This document shows, in pieces, positions 51,201-58,758 of a stretch of DNA of 64,000 nucleotides. Each line of letters begins with the position of its first letter. The stretch's first letter is position 1. The stretch comes from Lachnospiraceae bacterium XPB1003 (GTDB lineage: Bacteria; Bacillota; Clostridia; Lachnospirales; Lachnospiraceae): positions 62,001 to 126,000 of the forward strand of contig FMVK01000007.1 in assembly GCA_900102065.1 (NCBI GenBank), read 5' to 3'. The notes below the pieces were generated by a model. That model saw only the letters and a program-made list of their open reading frames with translations. It searched no databases and was not told where the DNA came from. Made by a program: the position numbers and the translations under genes.

Positions 51201-51442
51201 TTGAACATTGCGGATGCTTAAAGGAAATATATATTTCGAATAATTTGGAAAAGATCCCGGAGCGTGCGTTTTTCAGATGTAAATCATTGACGGAGATTTA
51301 TATTCCTAAATCTGTTAAAGAGATCGAAGCAGAGAGTTTTGCTTTTTGCGAGAAGCTGGAAGAAGTCCGTGTATCCGAAAAGACCGCGATATCAGAAAGT
51401 GCGTTTAATTTCTGCGACGGTATCAGGATAGTGAGGTACTGA
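48284..51442 (+). CDS. Giant leucine-rich repeat (BspA-like, LRR_5) protein
   Basis: A 1052-residue protein built almost entirely of BspA-type LRR_5 repeats of about 23 residues (for example IGVGAFKGCKKLKEINMP, LGKRCFEHCGCLKEIYIS). I see no signal peptide, membrane anchor or surface-binding domain, so it seems cytoplasmic, unlike most BspA proteins. Its ATG lies inside the last codons of dus, so it is cotranslated. Function unknown; protein binding is plausible. Confidence 0.87.
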   Translation: MDNLNQFETENGILKAYLGSGSEVVIPDGIHTIADGVFKGMAGLIKVTLPLSVKSIGVGAFKGCKKLKEINMPEGLQEVGDYAFNRCHDLEEIVFPKTMTTLGNYAFLYCDGLKKVVIEGPKRIGKAAFSHNMFLREISLNKDVDDSNFSDEVFEGCICLEKIILSGEVFEVSNLIEAMDSHTDYPELIKSIAKSVYHSLQVEDGRLISFNINLKNITLPEGITEIGKSCFFDKKGIVSITFPKTLKDIRANAFLNCISLEEVTFLSKDVTLDDKAFRGCCNLKKVIIDDQTFCLDEETESCLANRIRSQVLGDFYISGRILVRYMGDEEQIRLPDEVEIIGERCFFGNERLKAVTCPKGLTEIREQAFEGCLTLQTVALPDTVKRIEREAFAECPKLLKCSIPETIEYIGEYAFRRCNQLPVFVPWPEHAEIDPYAFYRAGHYARITEELKNSVLKNKEKQSSHECKNDADDDLIAPYAFTNSTEVKILRLSNIKRIGKFAYASCPELTEVEIDAPECVIEKGAFDRCPKLKSLSLNVKEICEGTFSFCRNLEEVRADGVSVLPAGCFAGCFDLKKIEFNNVTRIGARCFDECISLEEFDLSRIRTVDERAFERCDSLKHVELDDILCRYHAFADCASLTSISITDKTELKSGVFIGCTQVKEISFNSEAFGFNRFTDCLNHVENRYPAPVREVIASIYSCYDIRDKVALTGYSQDATRITIPDGIEEIGQDVFRDHNRLKEISIPKSVRLFGSHAFSMTTWLEEERKRSPFVIVNNVLLDGALCKGRVEIPKDIRRIAAWSFAGNIDMTELHIPSESIGVESLSFRNCLNLKKIIDWNDNEYVLNDISDLKNKDYPELIKRIFTECINCFKLDENDVLIESTGNIKKLNFPQGIRAIADKVYKDCHLLETIVFSDETKSIGRSAFESSKWLKSVSNAGAVESIGALAFSGCQSLEEIDLSDSLSELGKRCFEHCGCLKEIYISNNLEKIPERAFFRCKSLTEIYIPKSVKEIEAESFAFCEKLEEVRVSEKTAISESAFNFCDGIRIVRY

Positions 51443-51477
51443 TTAAGATCATGAATACCGATCCTGAGGAGACTTAA

Positions 51478-52536
51478 ATGAGATACAGAGAACTTGGAAA
51501 AACAGGTCTTAAAATATCTGAACTTGGATTCGGAACAATTCCGGTATTAAGCGGCCATGTACCCGTTCTTCCGGAGTATTTCAGCCCTGATGAAGAAACT
51601 GCGGTGGCGATCATGAAAAAAGCATATGACTACGGATGCAATTTTTTTGATACTGCCATTATCGAAGAGTACGGTGATGCCGAGATAAAACTGGGTAAGT
51701 TCATAAAGACTGTAGACAGGAACAGTATAATAATATCGGATAAAGCGAGATTCTACGGCGGAGGAGATATTTACAGAGAAGTAGTAAGGTCGACAAATCA
51801 TCTTGGGACAAAACCGGATATTTACTTCGTTCATCAGGTTGATGAGGACAATGCCGATGAAGTCTTTGGAAAGAATGGCGCTCTTGATGCACTCTATGAT
51901 CTGAAGAGAGAAGGAAAGATCGGATTCACGGGTATTGCTTCACATTATTACAGTGTTCTTCTCAGGGCTGCTATGGATAAAAGAGTAGATGTGCTACAGG
52001 GCAGCGGCAATATCCTTGAACGGGGCATGCTTGAAAGGATAAGAAAAGAAGAACGGTTTAGGGAAAAGGGATTTATCTTAAATAAGGTTTATGCTGCGGG
52101 CTTATTGATCGGTCCATTTTCCGTATCCGAACTGATAGGCGGGATACTGGAATATCCGTTTTCTTCGGCTCTTCTTGGGATAGGTACGTTTAAACAGGCG
52201 GATGATGCATTTAAATGTGAATATGAGCAGGTTCATTTTGAATTCGAAGAAGTGATCGAAAGACTGAAAGGTAAATTCGAACCCATTGCCTGTGACAGAT
52301 GTCAAAGATGTGTATGCCCTTATGGCCATGAGATCCATACAAGCTTCAGACAGTTTAATTATTTTCATCTTGGAAAAGAATACTGGGCAGCGGGAAAACT
52401 CAAAATGGATCTGGAAAATACCTACAGGCATTGCAGGACCTGCGAAGAAAAAAGCTGTATGAAAGAATGCCCGGGGAAGTTGTATATACCCGGTGAGATA
52501 GAAAGGATAAGAGATCTTCTTGAGGCATTCGGCTGA
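51478..52536 (+). CDS. Aldo/keto reductase with C-terminal cysteine clusters
   Basis: A 352-residue protein. Residues 1-250 are an aldo/keto reductase barrel (MRYRELGKTGLKISELGFGTIPV) with the catalytic Asp and Tyr around FFDTAIIEEYG, the Lys in IISDKA and the His in YFVHQVDE. The C-terminus has Cys clusters (CDRCQRCVCP and CRTCEEKSCMKECP), like the iron-sulfur-binding end of the PduS/ferredoxin-linked AKR subgroup. TGAGGAGA precedes the ATG. Clustered with small-molecule genes, not clearly in an operon. Confidence 0.85.
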   Translation: MRYRELGKTGLKISELGFGTIPVLSGHVPVLPEYFSPDEETAVAIMKKAYDYGCNFFDTAIIEEYGDAEIKLGKFIKTVDRNSIIISDKARFYGGGDIYREVVRSTNHLGTKPDIYFVHQVDEDNADEVFGKNGALDALYDLKREGKIGFTGIASHYYSVLLRAAMDKRVDVLQGSGNILERGMLERIRKEERFREKGFILNKVYAAGLLIGPFSVSELIGGILEYPFSSALLGIGTFKQADDAFKCEYEQVHFEFEEVIERLKGKFEPIACDRCQRCVCPYGHEIHTSFRQFNYFHLGKEYWAAGKLKMDLENTYRHCRTCEEKSCMKECPGKLYIPGEIERIRDLLEAFG

Positions 52537-52554
52537 TAAATTGGAGATATTGTT

Positions 52555-53175
52555 ATGAAGATATATGTTGATTTTGATGACTGTCTGTGTGAGACTGCCC
52601 GTTCATTTTCCGAGCTTGCGGTAGAAATGTTTGGGAAGCATGTTCCTTATGAGAAGATCAGATATTTCGAACTGAAGAAATCATTTGAGCTGGATGATGA
52701 GCACCTGGATCTTTTCATGGCAGCGGGACATCGACCGGAAGTGCTATTATCCTATGAAGAGACACCGGGAGCGTCCGAGACTTTGCGGGAGTGGATAGCT
52801 GTCGGCCATGACGTATCCATAATCACCGGAAGGCCGTTTAGTTCTTATGAACCGTCCCGTCTGTGGCTTGATCGTCATGGACTTGAAAATGTGAAGATGT
52901 ATTGTCTCAACAAATACGGAAGAGACGGCTTCATTAAGAAAAATGATTTCAGTCTTGAACTTGATGATTATTATAAGATGACTTTCGATTATGCCGTGGA
53001 AGATTCACCGAAGGCTTTTAAATTCTTCGATCACCTTCCGGATCTAAAGGTGCTGGTATTTGACAGACCCTGGAACAGAGAGTGTGAATTCCCGAACGGA
53101 AATTACAGGAGATGTTTAGACTGGAAGAGTATAAGAGATATCGTTGCAAGCGAATCGGAAGCATTGAATCCATAG
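52555..53175 (+). CDS. 5'-nucleotidase-like HAD family phosphatase
   Basis: A 206-residue HAD protein starting MKIYVDFDDCLCETARSFSE, where the first Asp is the nucleophile and the following Asp the acid/base. IITGRPFSSYE and the acidic YAVEDSPKAFKFF motif complete the site. The best guess is a nucleotidase of the NT5C group. Start ATG 52555 follows GGAGATATTG. Next to a GNAT gene by 10 bases. Confidence 0.82.
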   Translation: MKIYVDFDDCLCETARSFSELAVEMFGKHVPYEKIRYFELKKSFELDDEHLDLFMAAGHRPEVLLSYEETPGASETLREWIAVGHDVSIITGRPFSSYEPSRLWLDRHGLENVKMYCLNKYGRDGFIKKNDFSLELDDYYKMTFDYAVEDSPKAFKFFDHLPDLKVLVFDRPWNRECEFPNGNYRRCLDWKSIRDIVASESEALNP

Positions 53176-53185
53176 GGAGAAATTT

Positions 53186-53692
53186 ATGAGTATGATCGTA
53201 TCGGCAACTGAAAATGACAGAGAAGAGATACTGGAGCTTTACCGGATGCAGAAGGGGAGAGAATTCTGTCCCTGGAGTGATGATTACCCGTCCGATGAAA
53301 CTATCAGCTTTGATCTTTCCAGGGATTCTTTATTTGTGATGAAAGAAAATGAAAAGATAATCGCTGCGATCTCCATCGAGAAGGATGATGATGTGGATGC
53401 TCTTGATTGCTGGGATAAAGATCTTTTACCGGGAGGAGAGCTTGCTCGTGTTGCAGTGGATCCTTCATCACAGAGTCGCGGCATCGGAAGACAGCTAATG
53501 GAATACGGAATGAGGGTTCTGAAAGAACGCGGATTTAAAAGCGTTCATTTTCTGGTAAACAAGAAAAATATTAAAGCAATAAAATGCTACGCTCCATTCG
53601 GATTCAATGTGGTCGGAGAGTGCTTTATGTATGATCAGGATTTTTTTTGCTACGAAAAAGCCCTTGATTCATTTTCTCTTAAACAGAACTGA
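53186..53692 (+). CDS. GNAT family N-acetyltransferase
   Basis: A 168-residue GNAT protein with GGELARVAVDPSSQSRGIGRQLMEYGMRVL (acetyl-CoA loop SQSRGIGRQL near residue 100) and NKKNIKAIKCYAPFGFNVVGE. AGGGAGAAA precedes the start. Probably cotranscribed with the HAD phosphatase. Substrate unknown. Confidence 0.87.
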   Translation: MSMIVSATENDREEILELYRMQKGREFCPWSDDYPSDETISFDLSRDSLFVMKENEKIIAAISIEKDDDVDALDCWDKDLLPGGELARVAVDPSSQSRGIGRQLMEYGMRVLKERGFKSVHFLVNKKNIKAIKCYAPFGFNVVGECFMYDQDFFCYEKALDSFSLKQN

Positions 53693-53744
53693 CTCTACTT
53701 TTCGTAGGTACAATGCACGGTTAAATAGGTTTACAATCTGTTCA

Positions 53745-53756
53745 TGCAAGCTTGCA
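53745..53756. promoter_or_regulatory. Palindrome TGCAAGCTTGCA before the HTH-SOR gene
   Basis: A perfect 12-bp palindrome 48 bases before the start of the HTH protein, possibly its own operator. Chance occurrence is possible. Confidence 0.3.
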
Positions 53757-53803
53757 AAGAGTAATCGGTAATAAAGTAATGGTATGACAGATGGAGGAAT
53801 AAT

Positions 53804-54487
53804 ATGAACCAATACGTGACAGGTACAGTGATAAGGGAACTTCGTGAAAAGAATAAGATGACGCAATTCCAATTGGCGGAAAAACTTGGAGTGAGTGATA
53901 AGACAGTCTCAAAATGGGAAACAGGTAAAGGCTTTCCGGACGTTACTCTTTTGGAACCTATCGCAAATGCATTCAGTATCTCCGTTACTGAACTGATATC
54001 GGGCAATACGATCCATAATACAAATGTGTCGGCAAATATGCTGCGGTCAAAAATCTATGTTTGTCCGATCTGCGGAAATGTGATACACAGCATGGGAGAG
54101 GCTGCTATTCATTGTCACGGTATCACTCTTTCCCCGTTAGAAGCCGAATTTACGGATGAACGTCATATGATATTTATTGAACGTGTTGAAGATGAGTATT
54201 TTGTCCGGATAGATCATGATATGACGAAGACACATTATATTTCTTTTGTTGCTGCAGCTTCAAGCGACGGTATGCAAATAGTCAAGCTTTATCCGGAAGG
54301 AAATGCGGAAGCAAGATTCAGGATCAAAGGCGTGAAGAGGATCTATTTTTATTGTAATCGTGATGGTCTTTATTATATCGATCCGATCAAAGGTATAGAT
54401 GATAAAGAAAGCGGATATGATGATTCACAGGAACGCAGAGAGCTTGAACAGGCAGCTAAGACAATGTTCTGGAAAGAGAATAGCTGA
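53804..54487 (+). CDS. HTH-XRE regulator fused to a superoxide reductase/desulfoferrodoxin-like domain
   Basis: A 227-residue protein. Residues 7-62 are a Cro/CI-type HTH (IRELREKNKMTQFQLAEKL, SKWETGKGFPD). From about residue 80 there is a desulfoferrodoxin-like part: CPICGNVIHSMGEAAIHCHG and HDMTKTHYISFV, which parallels the HPMxxxHYI motif of neelaredoxin. The C-terminal CNxH iron motif of superoxide reductases is here CNRD, so the Cys is kept but the His is Asp. It may sense iron or redox state rather than detoxify superoxide. GGAGGAATAAT precedes the start. Confidence 0.82.
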   Translation: MNQYVTGTVIRELREKNKMTQFQLAEKLGVSDKTVSKWETGKGFPDVTLLEPIANAFSISVTELISGNTIHNTNVSANMLRSKIYVCPICGNVIHSMGEAAIHCHGITLSPLEAEFTDERHMIFIERVEDEYFVRIDHDMTKTHYISFVAAASSDGMQIVKLYPEGNAEARFRIKGVKRIYFYCNRDGLYYIDPIKGIDDKESGYDDSQERRELEQAAKTMFWKENS

Positions 54488-54554
54488 AACTATTGCAATT
54501 AGAAAAATCTTTGATAGACTATATGATATTTCATTAATGAGGGAGGAAAAAGTT

Positions 54555-54956
54555 ATGAAAAAGAAACTGTTTACGACATTATGTTGTGCGCTGCTTACGG
54601 CCGGCTTGCTTTGCGGATGCGGCAAGGATAGTGAAGTTAAGGGAGGTACGGCTGATTCTGCCCTGGCTTCCGATTGGGAGCTTGTAAGTTTTACGGTGAA
54701 CGGTGAAACAACTAACGCGGCTGATATGGTTCCGGAGGTACGTAAGAAAGCACCCGGATTTACATGTTCCGACGGTGTAAACTGTGTATTTTCCAATAAC
54801 GGCAAAGATCATCCCGGAACTGTTAAAGAAGAGAATGGAAAATATGTTATAGAGTTCGATGATACGGATCAGAATATGATCTGCACTATCGATGGCGATA
54901 CTCTCACTATTGTTAACAGCAAGGGAACAGTTACTACCGTATTTAAAATGAAGTGA
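54555..54956 (+). CDS. Hypothetical lipoprotein, 133 aa
   Basis: A small lipoprotein with signal peptide and lipobox LLCGC. The mature part has a lipocalin-like start (DWELVSFTVNGETTNAAD) and several beta strands ending GDTLTIVNSKGTVTTVFKM. GGGAGGAAA precedes the ATG 54555. It follows the HTH-SOR gene by 67 bases. Function unknown. Confidence 0.8.
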   Translation: MKKKLFTTLCCALLTAGLLCGCGKDSEVKGGTADSALASDWELVSFTVNGETTNAADMVPEVRKKAPGFTCSDGVNCVFSNNGKDHPGTVKEENGKYVIEFDDTDQNMICTIDGDTLTIVNSKGTVTTVFKMK

Positions 54957-54964
54957 AAAAGCAA

Positions 54965-54999
54965 ATAGCGCTTGTTTTCAGGAAAATAAGCGCTATAAT
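54965..54999 (+). promoter_or_regulatory. Hairpin overlapping a promoter of the preQ1-VUT transcript
   Basis: ATAGCGCTT pairs with AAGCGCTAT (54965-54996), which may terminate the lipoprotein transcript weakly. TTGTTT (54972-54977), a 16-base spacer and TATAAT (54994-54999) make a promoter that would start transcription near 55006. Confidence 0.55.
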
Positions 55000-55028
55000 T
55001 GTTTTTGCATGTTTCGAGTGAGACATGC

Positions 55029-55078
55029 CAAGCAGTTCGGGTCCGATATCCTGCTTGTAAAAGATAAAAACCAAAGGA
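55029..55078 (+). promoter_or_regulatory. preQ1-I-type riboswitch
   Basis: CAAGCAG (55029-55035) pairs with CTGCTTG (55051-55057), with a loop starting TTCGGGTCC, followed by the A-rich tail TAAAAGATAAAAACC. The tail CC/ACC can pair with GGG/GGT of the loop, forming an H-type pseudoknot next to the ribosome binding site AAAGGAG. This is the preQ1-I architecture. The downstream queuosine-precursor transporter supports it. I have not aligned it to Rfam. Confidence 0.7.
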
Positions 55079-55085
55079 GAAAAAA

Positions 55086-55829
55086 ATGAAATATCTTAAG
55101 AAAGAATGGGAGGATTACAGGATCCTTCTGCGAAATGTGCCGTCCATGGTGATTTCGATCTTTATCCTGTCGGTTGTTTGCATGAATCTTGTGGCAGGCA
55201 AAGAACTGTACGCTTCAACTTATTTCTGTATCAATTGCGGTCTTGCACTCTCGTGGATTTCCTTCTTATGTATGGATTGCATATGCAGGCGCTTTGGTGC
55301 AAAGGCATCTATCAAGATCTCAATGTTAGCAATGTTTGTAAATATTGTGACTGTGATCATTTTTAAGCTGCTTTCAATGACGCCGGGCAGATGGGCTGCT
55401 TATTACAGTGCAGGTGATCCGGTTGTTGGAGAATATATCAATGCAGGACTGAATGATACTTTCGGTGGTGCATGGTATGTGGTGCTCGGATCTTCCATAG
55501 CCATGCTTTTATCTTCAATAGTAAATTCCATCCTTAATGAAATGATCGGAAAGAAAGCGGATAAGGGCAATCTCAGAGGATTTGCTATCAGAAGTTATGT
55601 TTCCACAGCTATCGGTCAGTGGGTAGATAACTTCGTATTTTCTGCTCTTGTTTCGCATGTGTTCTTTGGCTGGAACTGGACGCAGGTGATCATTTGTTCC
55701 ACCACATCAATGGTTATAGAGCTGATCGCGGAAGTCATATTCTCACCGGTTGGTTATCGTGTGTCCGAGAATTGGAAGAAAGACGGTATCGGATCCGAAT
55801 ATCTGTTGTTAAAAAAGGCGGAAGCATAA
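55086..55829 (+). CDS. VUT/YhhQ family queuosine precursor transporter
   Basis: A 247-residue membrane protein with six or seven helices, matching the VUT (YhhQ) family: ELYASTYFCINCGLALSW, then SNWV-like FGGAWYVVLGSSIAMLLSS and the C-terminal RSYVSTAIGQWVDNFVFSALV. Members import preQ0, preQ1 or queuine for tRNA queuosine modification. AAAGGAGA precedes the ATG. The preQ1-type riboswitch upstream confirms the role. The amidase gene follows without a gap. Confidence 0.9.
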   Translation: MKYLKKEWEDYRILLRNVPSMVISIFILSVVCMNLVAGKELYASTYFCINCGLALSWISFLCMDCICRRFGAKASIKISMLAMFVNIVTVIIFKLLSMTPGRWAAYYSAGDPVVGEYINAGLNDTFGGAWYVVLGSSIAMLLSSIVNSILNEMIGKKADKGNLRGFAIRSYVSTAIGQWVDNFVFSALVSHVFFGWNWTQVIICSTTSMVIELIAEVIFSPVGYRVSENWKKDGIGSEYLLLKKAEA

Positions 55830-57299
55830 ATGGGATTGGAAAATTTATCGGGTGTTGAACTGGGGCGGGAAGTGTCTGAAGGACATATCACGCCTACGGA
55901 AGTCATAGATTTTTTTGCGGAGAGGATAGAAAAGCGCAATCCGGGTATCAATGCTTTTGTATATACCAAATTTGATGACGCAAGAGCGGAAGCAAAAAAG
56001 CTGGAAGCGCGGATGGCACGTGGTGAAGATGTTGGACCTTTGGCCGGAGTTCCTGTGGGACTTAAGGACTTTCTCCCTTCGAAGAAGGGCTGGACTAACA
56101 GTCACGGCGGTGTAAAGTCGCTTATCAGAGTTGACGAGGCTGATTCTGTTTTCTATGATTCCGCAGTCAGGGCCGGTGCCATAGCTGTCGGAAAAACCAA
56201 TGCTCCGGCATTTGCATTTCGCGGGACCTGCGATAACAAGCTGTATGGTCCTACAAGAAATCCGTTTAATACCGAATATAATTCCGGCGGATCCTCAGGA
56301 GGCTCCGCAGCAGCTGTTGCAGACGGACTCGTGCCAATTTCGGAAGGGTCCGACGGAGGCGGCTCCATCCGTATCCCTTCGGCATGGTGTTCGTGCTTCG
56401 GATTCAAGGCTTCTGTCGGAACGATACCGAGTGTATGTCGTCCTGACGGTTGGATGGCTACACATCCCTATTGTTTTAACGGCGCCATAACCAGGACTGT
56501 TCTTGACAGTGCGGTGATGATGAATTACATGGCTTATCATGATCCGAGAGATCCATTAAGTCTGGACAGGGGCAAGCGGGACTTTACCGAACTGATGAAG
56601 AAACCGATTAAGGGCCTGAAGATCGCATTTACGGCGGATTTTGATATTTTTACAGTGGATCCCGAGGTGGCGGGGATTGTTGAAGCTGCTGCACACAGGT
56701 TGGAAGAAGCGGGTGCAATCGTAGAGCAGGTTCATTTCGGGTTTAAGCATTCTCAGAATGATTTTGCCAATATTTGGTGCAGGAGTATCTGTATCGATAC
56801 GGCCATTGATATGGAATTGTGGAAAAAAGAGGGATTCGATCTGGTAAGAGATCATCGTGATGAACTTCCGGAGGAATTTATCTACTGGAATGAAGAAGCA
56901 CTGAGATCATCGATCATGGATTACCGGTATTTCAATGAACTCCGCACAGAGATACTTGATGAACAGGAGAATATTTTTGAGAAATATGACATCATCATAT
57001 CGCCTGTAACGATCTGTCCTCCGGTAAAAAATGCTTCTGACGGAAATACCAGGGGACCGGAGATGATGAACGGTCAGCGGATAGAGCCTCTGATAGGCTT
57101 TTGCGAGACTTTTTTTGAGAATTTTGCAGGTAATCCTGCGGCTTCCGTACCGGCAGGACTTACCGCGACAGGGCTTCCCGTGGGAATGCAGATCATAGGT
57201 AAGAAATTCCTTGATGAAGATGTATTCGCCGCAGCTCATGCTTTTGAGGAGATAAGTCCCTGGAACTATGATATTCCTTACGGACGAGAGATACACTGA
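55830..57299 (+). CDS. Amidase family hydrolase
   Basis: A 489-residue amidase-signature enzyme with the Ser-cis-Ser-Lys triad: Lys in PVGLKDF, the GGSSGGSAAAVADGLVPI core and the nucleophile in SDGGGSIRIPSAW. It hydrolyses an amide or ester, substrate unknown. Its ATG abuts the transporter stop codon, so it is translationally coupled. A possible role in processing an imported precursor is speculation. Confidence 0.88.
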   Translation: MGLENLSGVELGREVSEGHITPTEVIDFFAERIEKRNPGINAFVYTKFDDARAEAKKLEARMARGEDVGPLAGVPVGLKDFLPSKKGWTNSHGGVKSLIRVDEADSVFYDSAVRAGAIAVGKTNAPAFAFRGTCDNKLYGPTRNPFNTEYNSGGSSGGSAAAVADGLVPISEGSDGGGSIRIPSAWCSCFGFKASVGTIPSVCRPDGWMATHPYCFNGAITRTVLDSAVMMNYMAYHDPRDPLSLDRGKRDFTELMKKPIKGLKIAFTADFDIFTVDPEVAGIVEAAAHRLEEAGAIVEQVHFGFKHSQNDFANIWCRSICIDTAIDMELWKKEGFDLVRDHRDELPEEFIYWNEEALRSSIMDYRYFNELRTEILDEQENIFEKYDIIISPVTICPPVKNASDGNTRGPEMMNGQRIEPLIGFCETFFENFAGNPAASVPAGLTATGLPVGMQIIGKKFLDEDVFAAAHAFEEISPWNYDIPYGREIH

Positions 57300-57307
57300 A
57301 GTAATAT

Positions 57308-57349
57308 GCATCGGGAATGGAAGCAAGCCTTCCGTCCCGATGTTTTTTT
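57308..57349 (+). terminator. Intrinsic terminator after the amidase gene
   Basis: CATCGGGA and TCCCGATG enclose GGAAG-caagc-CTTCC, followed by seven T. Its tail (CCCGATG, T run, ATTGTT, 57336-57355) is repeated at 57701-57721. Confidence 0.9.
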
Positions 57350-57359
57350 ATTGTTGGTC

Positions 57360-57697
57360 AATTGGAAAACTAAATTCCAGTTGCCCTGTCTCACTGACTT
57401 ACTATTGCAAGGATGAGGGGGGGAATTTACTTTTGCGAAAAGCACACGCTAAATTCGACCTCCGGTTAGATTGCGCCTTTTTGCATCGGAAAAGGTTGAT
57501 TTACCGCCATTTTACTCGCTTTATGCCAGTGTTTCAATCTATTTGGTTTTGTAAGTTCCACTTTGGAATCGTAACTTCCACTTTGGAATTGTAAGTTCCG
57601 CTTTTTTCCTCTTTTCTCTGATATCAGGAATTTACTCTTGCAAGAGTTATCCAAAACAGGCATTTACTTTTGCAAACTGGAACCTCGGATTCCAATT
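57360..57697. mobile_element. MITE-like element with inverted ends and short internal repeats
   Basis: The left end (57360-57384) and right end (57672-57697) are inverted: AATTGGAA-N6-(A/G)TTCCAGTT. The interior has repeated TTTACTTTTGCAA-type and GTAAGTTCCACTTTGGAA-type words and no open frame. The 20-bp terminator tail is duplicated on the two sides. This resembles a deleted IS21-like element. Confidence 0.55.
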
Positions 57698-57768
57698 CAG
57701 CCCGATGTTTTTTTTATTGTTCACATTAGCTTGCTATTTTCGGCACCCCCTCTGATTTCGTAAAAAAA

Positions 57769-57785
57769 TTATCGATAAACGATAA
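57769..57785. promoter_or_regulatory. Operator-like palindrome TTATCG-N5-CGATAA
   Basis: TTATCGATAAACGATAA ends 7 bases before the -35 hexamer of the DUF2975/YozG operon. It may be the site of the YozG-like repressor. Confidence 0.5.
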
Positions 57786-57792
57786 AAATCTA

Positions 57793-57821
57793 TTGACAAG
57801 TGATAACAGCATGGGTATAGT
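57793..57821 (+). promoter_or_regulatory. Promoter of the DUF2975/YozG operon
   Basis: TTGACA (57793-57798), a 17-base spacer and TATAGT (57816-57821). Confidence 0.8.
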
Positions 57822-57898
57822 ATAAATATCTTCGAAGAGACACGTATACCAAAACATGAATTAAGAGAGAGAAGATCTCTCATCAGGGAGGAATAATA

Positions 57899-58474
57899 AT
57901 GAACGAAGATTTAAAGTTAGAAAAGATAAGAAAGAGCTGCAAAACAGGAAAGATAATAACAACTATACTTTTGATAGCAGCTATCGTTGGATTTATGGTG
58001 TCACTTATCTCAGGAATATCAATTCTTAACATGGGACCGCAGTTTGATAACGCGATGAAAGATTCCGGCGGGAGCCTTGAAGCCAGTGCCTACAGCTATT
58101 CATTAGTAAATGTCGATGTGTCTGATTTTTCAGGTGTCAGCAGCGATAATCCGGCCATTCAGGCAAGGATCGATGAAAGCCCGTTATCAGTTGCATTCGG
58201 TGTTTATCTACTGGTTATCGCATTACTGGTTGGATTAATCGCTTTGGTTCTTGGAGCTGTGCTGGCAACCTTCAAAAAGGTTGAGAAGGCTGAAACACCT
58301 TTTTGCAAGCCTGTTAAAAAACAGGTGGTCATAACACTGATAATTGCGGCAGTGGCCATCGGAGCAACAATAGGTGTAGGTTTTGGTCTTGTAGTTGGTA
58401 TTGTTACCTGGCTTGTATCAGCGATAATGGATTACGGTATTTCGCTGCAGCAGCAGTATGATGAGACATTATAA
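57899..58474 (+). CDS. DUF2975-like membrane protein
   Basis: A 191-residue protein with four membrane helices (about residues 20-45, 95-120, 140-160 and 162-185) and a soluble loop between the first two. It is followed by a small XRE regulator of the YozG type, the usual partner of DUF2975 (YoaS) proteins. GGGAGGAATAAT precedes the start. Role unknown. Confidence 0.75.
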   Translation: MNEDLKLEKIRKSCKTGKIITTILLIAAIVGFMVSLISGISILNMGPQFDNAMKDSGGSLEASAYSYSLVNVDVSDFSGVSSDNPAIQARIDESPLSVAFGVYLLVIALLVGLIALVLGAVLATFKKVEKAETPFCKPVKKQVVITLIIAAVAIGATIGVGFGLVVGIVTWLVSAIMDYGISLQQQYDETL

Positions 58475-58484
58475 GGAGAACACT

Positions 58485-58694
58485 ATGGGACAGATAATTT
58501 TAAGGCTGGACAGAGTAATGGCCGACCGGAAGATATCTTTAAATGAGCTTGCTCAGAAGGTCGGAGTTTCCAATGTAAATTTATCCAAGATGAAGAACGG
58601 GAAAATATCTGCCATCAGGTTTTCAACTCTTGTTGCCATATGTGAAGCTCTGGATTGTCAGCCGGGAGATATTCTCGAATATTGTAAGGATTAG
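58485..58694 (+). CDS. YozG-type small XRE transcriptional regulator
   Basis: A 69-residue Cro/CI-like HTH protein: IILRLDRVMADRKISLNEL, ELAQKVGVSNVNLSKMKNG and CEALDCQPGDILEY, the YozG/COG3655 pattern. Start ATG 58485 has AAGGAGA upstream, rather than an earlier in-frame ATG overlapping the membrane protein gene. It probably regulates its own operon through the palindrome at 57769. Confidence 0.87.
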   Translation: MGQIILRLDRVMADRKISLNELAQKVGVSNVNLSKMKNGKISAIRFSTLVAICEALDCQPGDILEYCKD

Positions 58695-58701
58695 ATCAAT
58701 A

Positions 58702-58741
58702 AAAAAGATGCCGCCTGTAAGGTTACAGCGGCATCTTTTTT
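58702..58741. terminator. Bidirectional intrinsic terminator
   Basis: GATGCCGC-c-TGTAA pairs with TTACA-g-CGGCATC, flanked by A and T runs. It serves the convergent YozG and aquaporin genes. Confidence 0.9.
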
Positions 58742-58758
58742 AGGCGACAATGAGTCGA

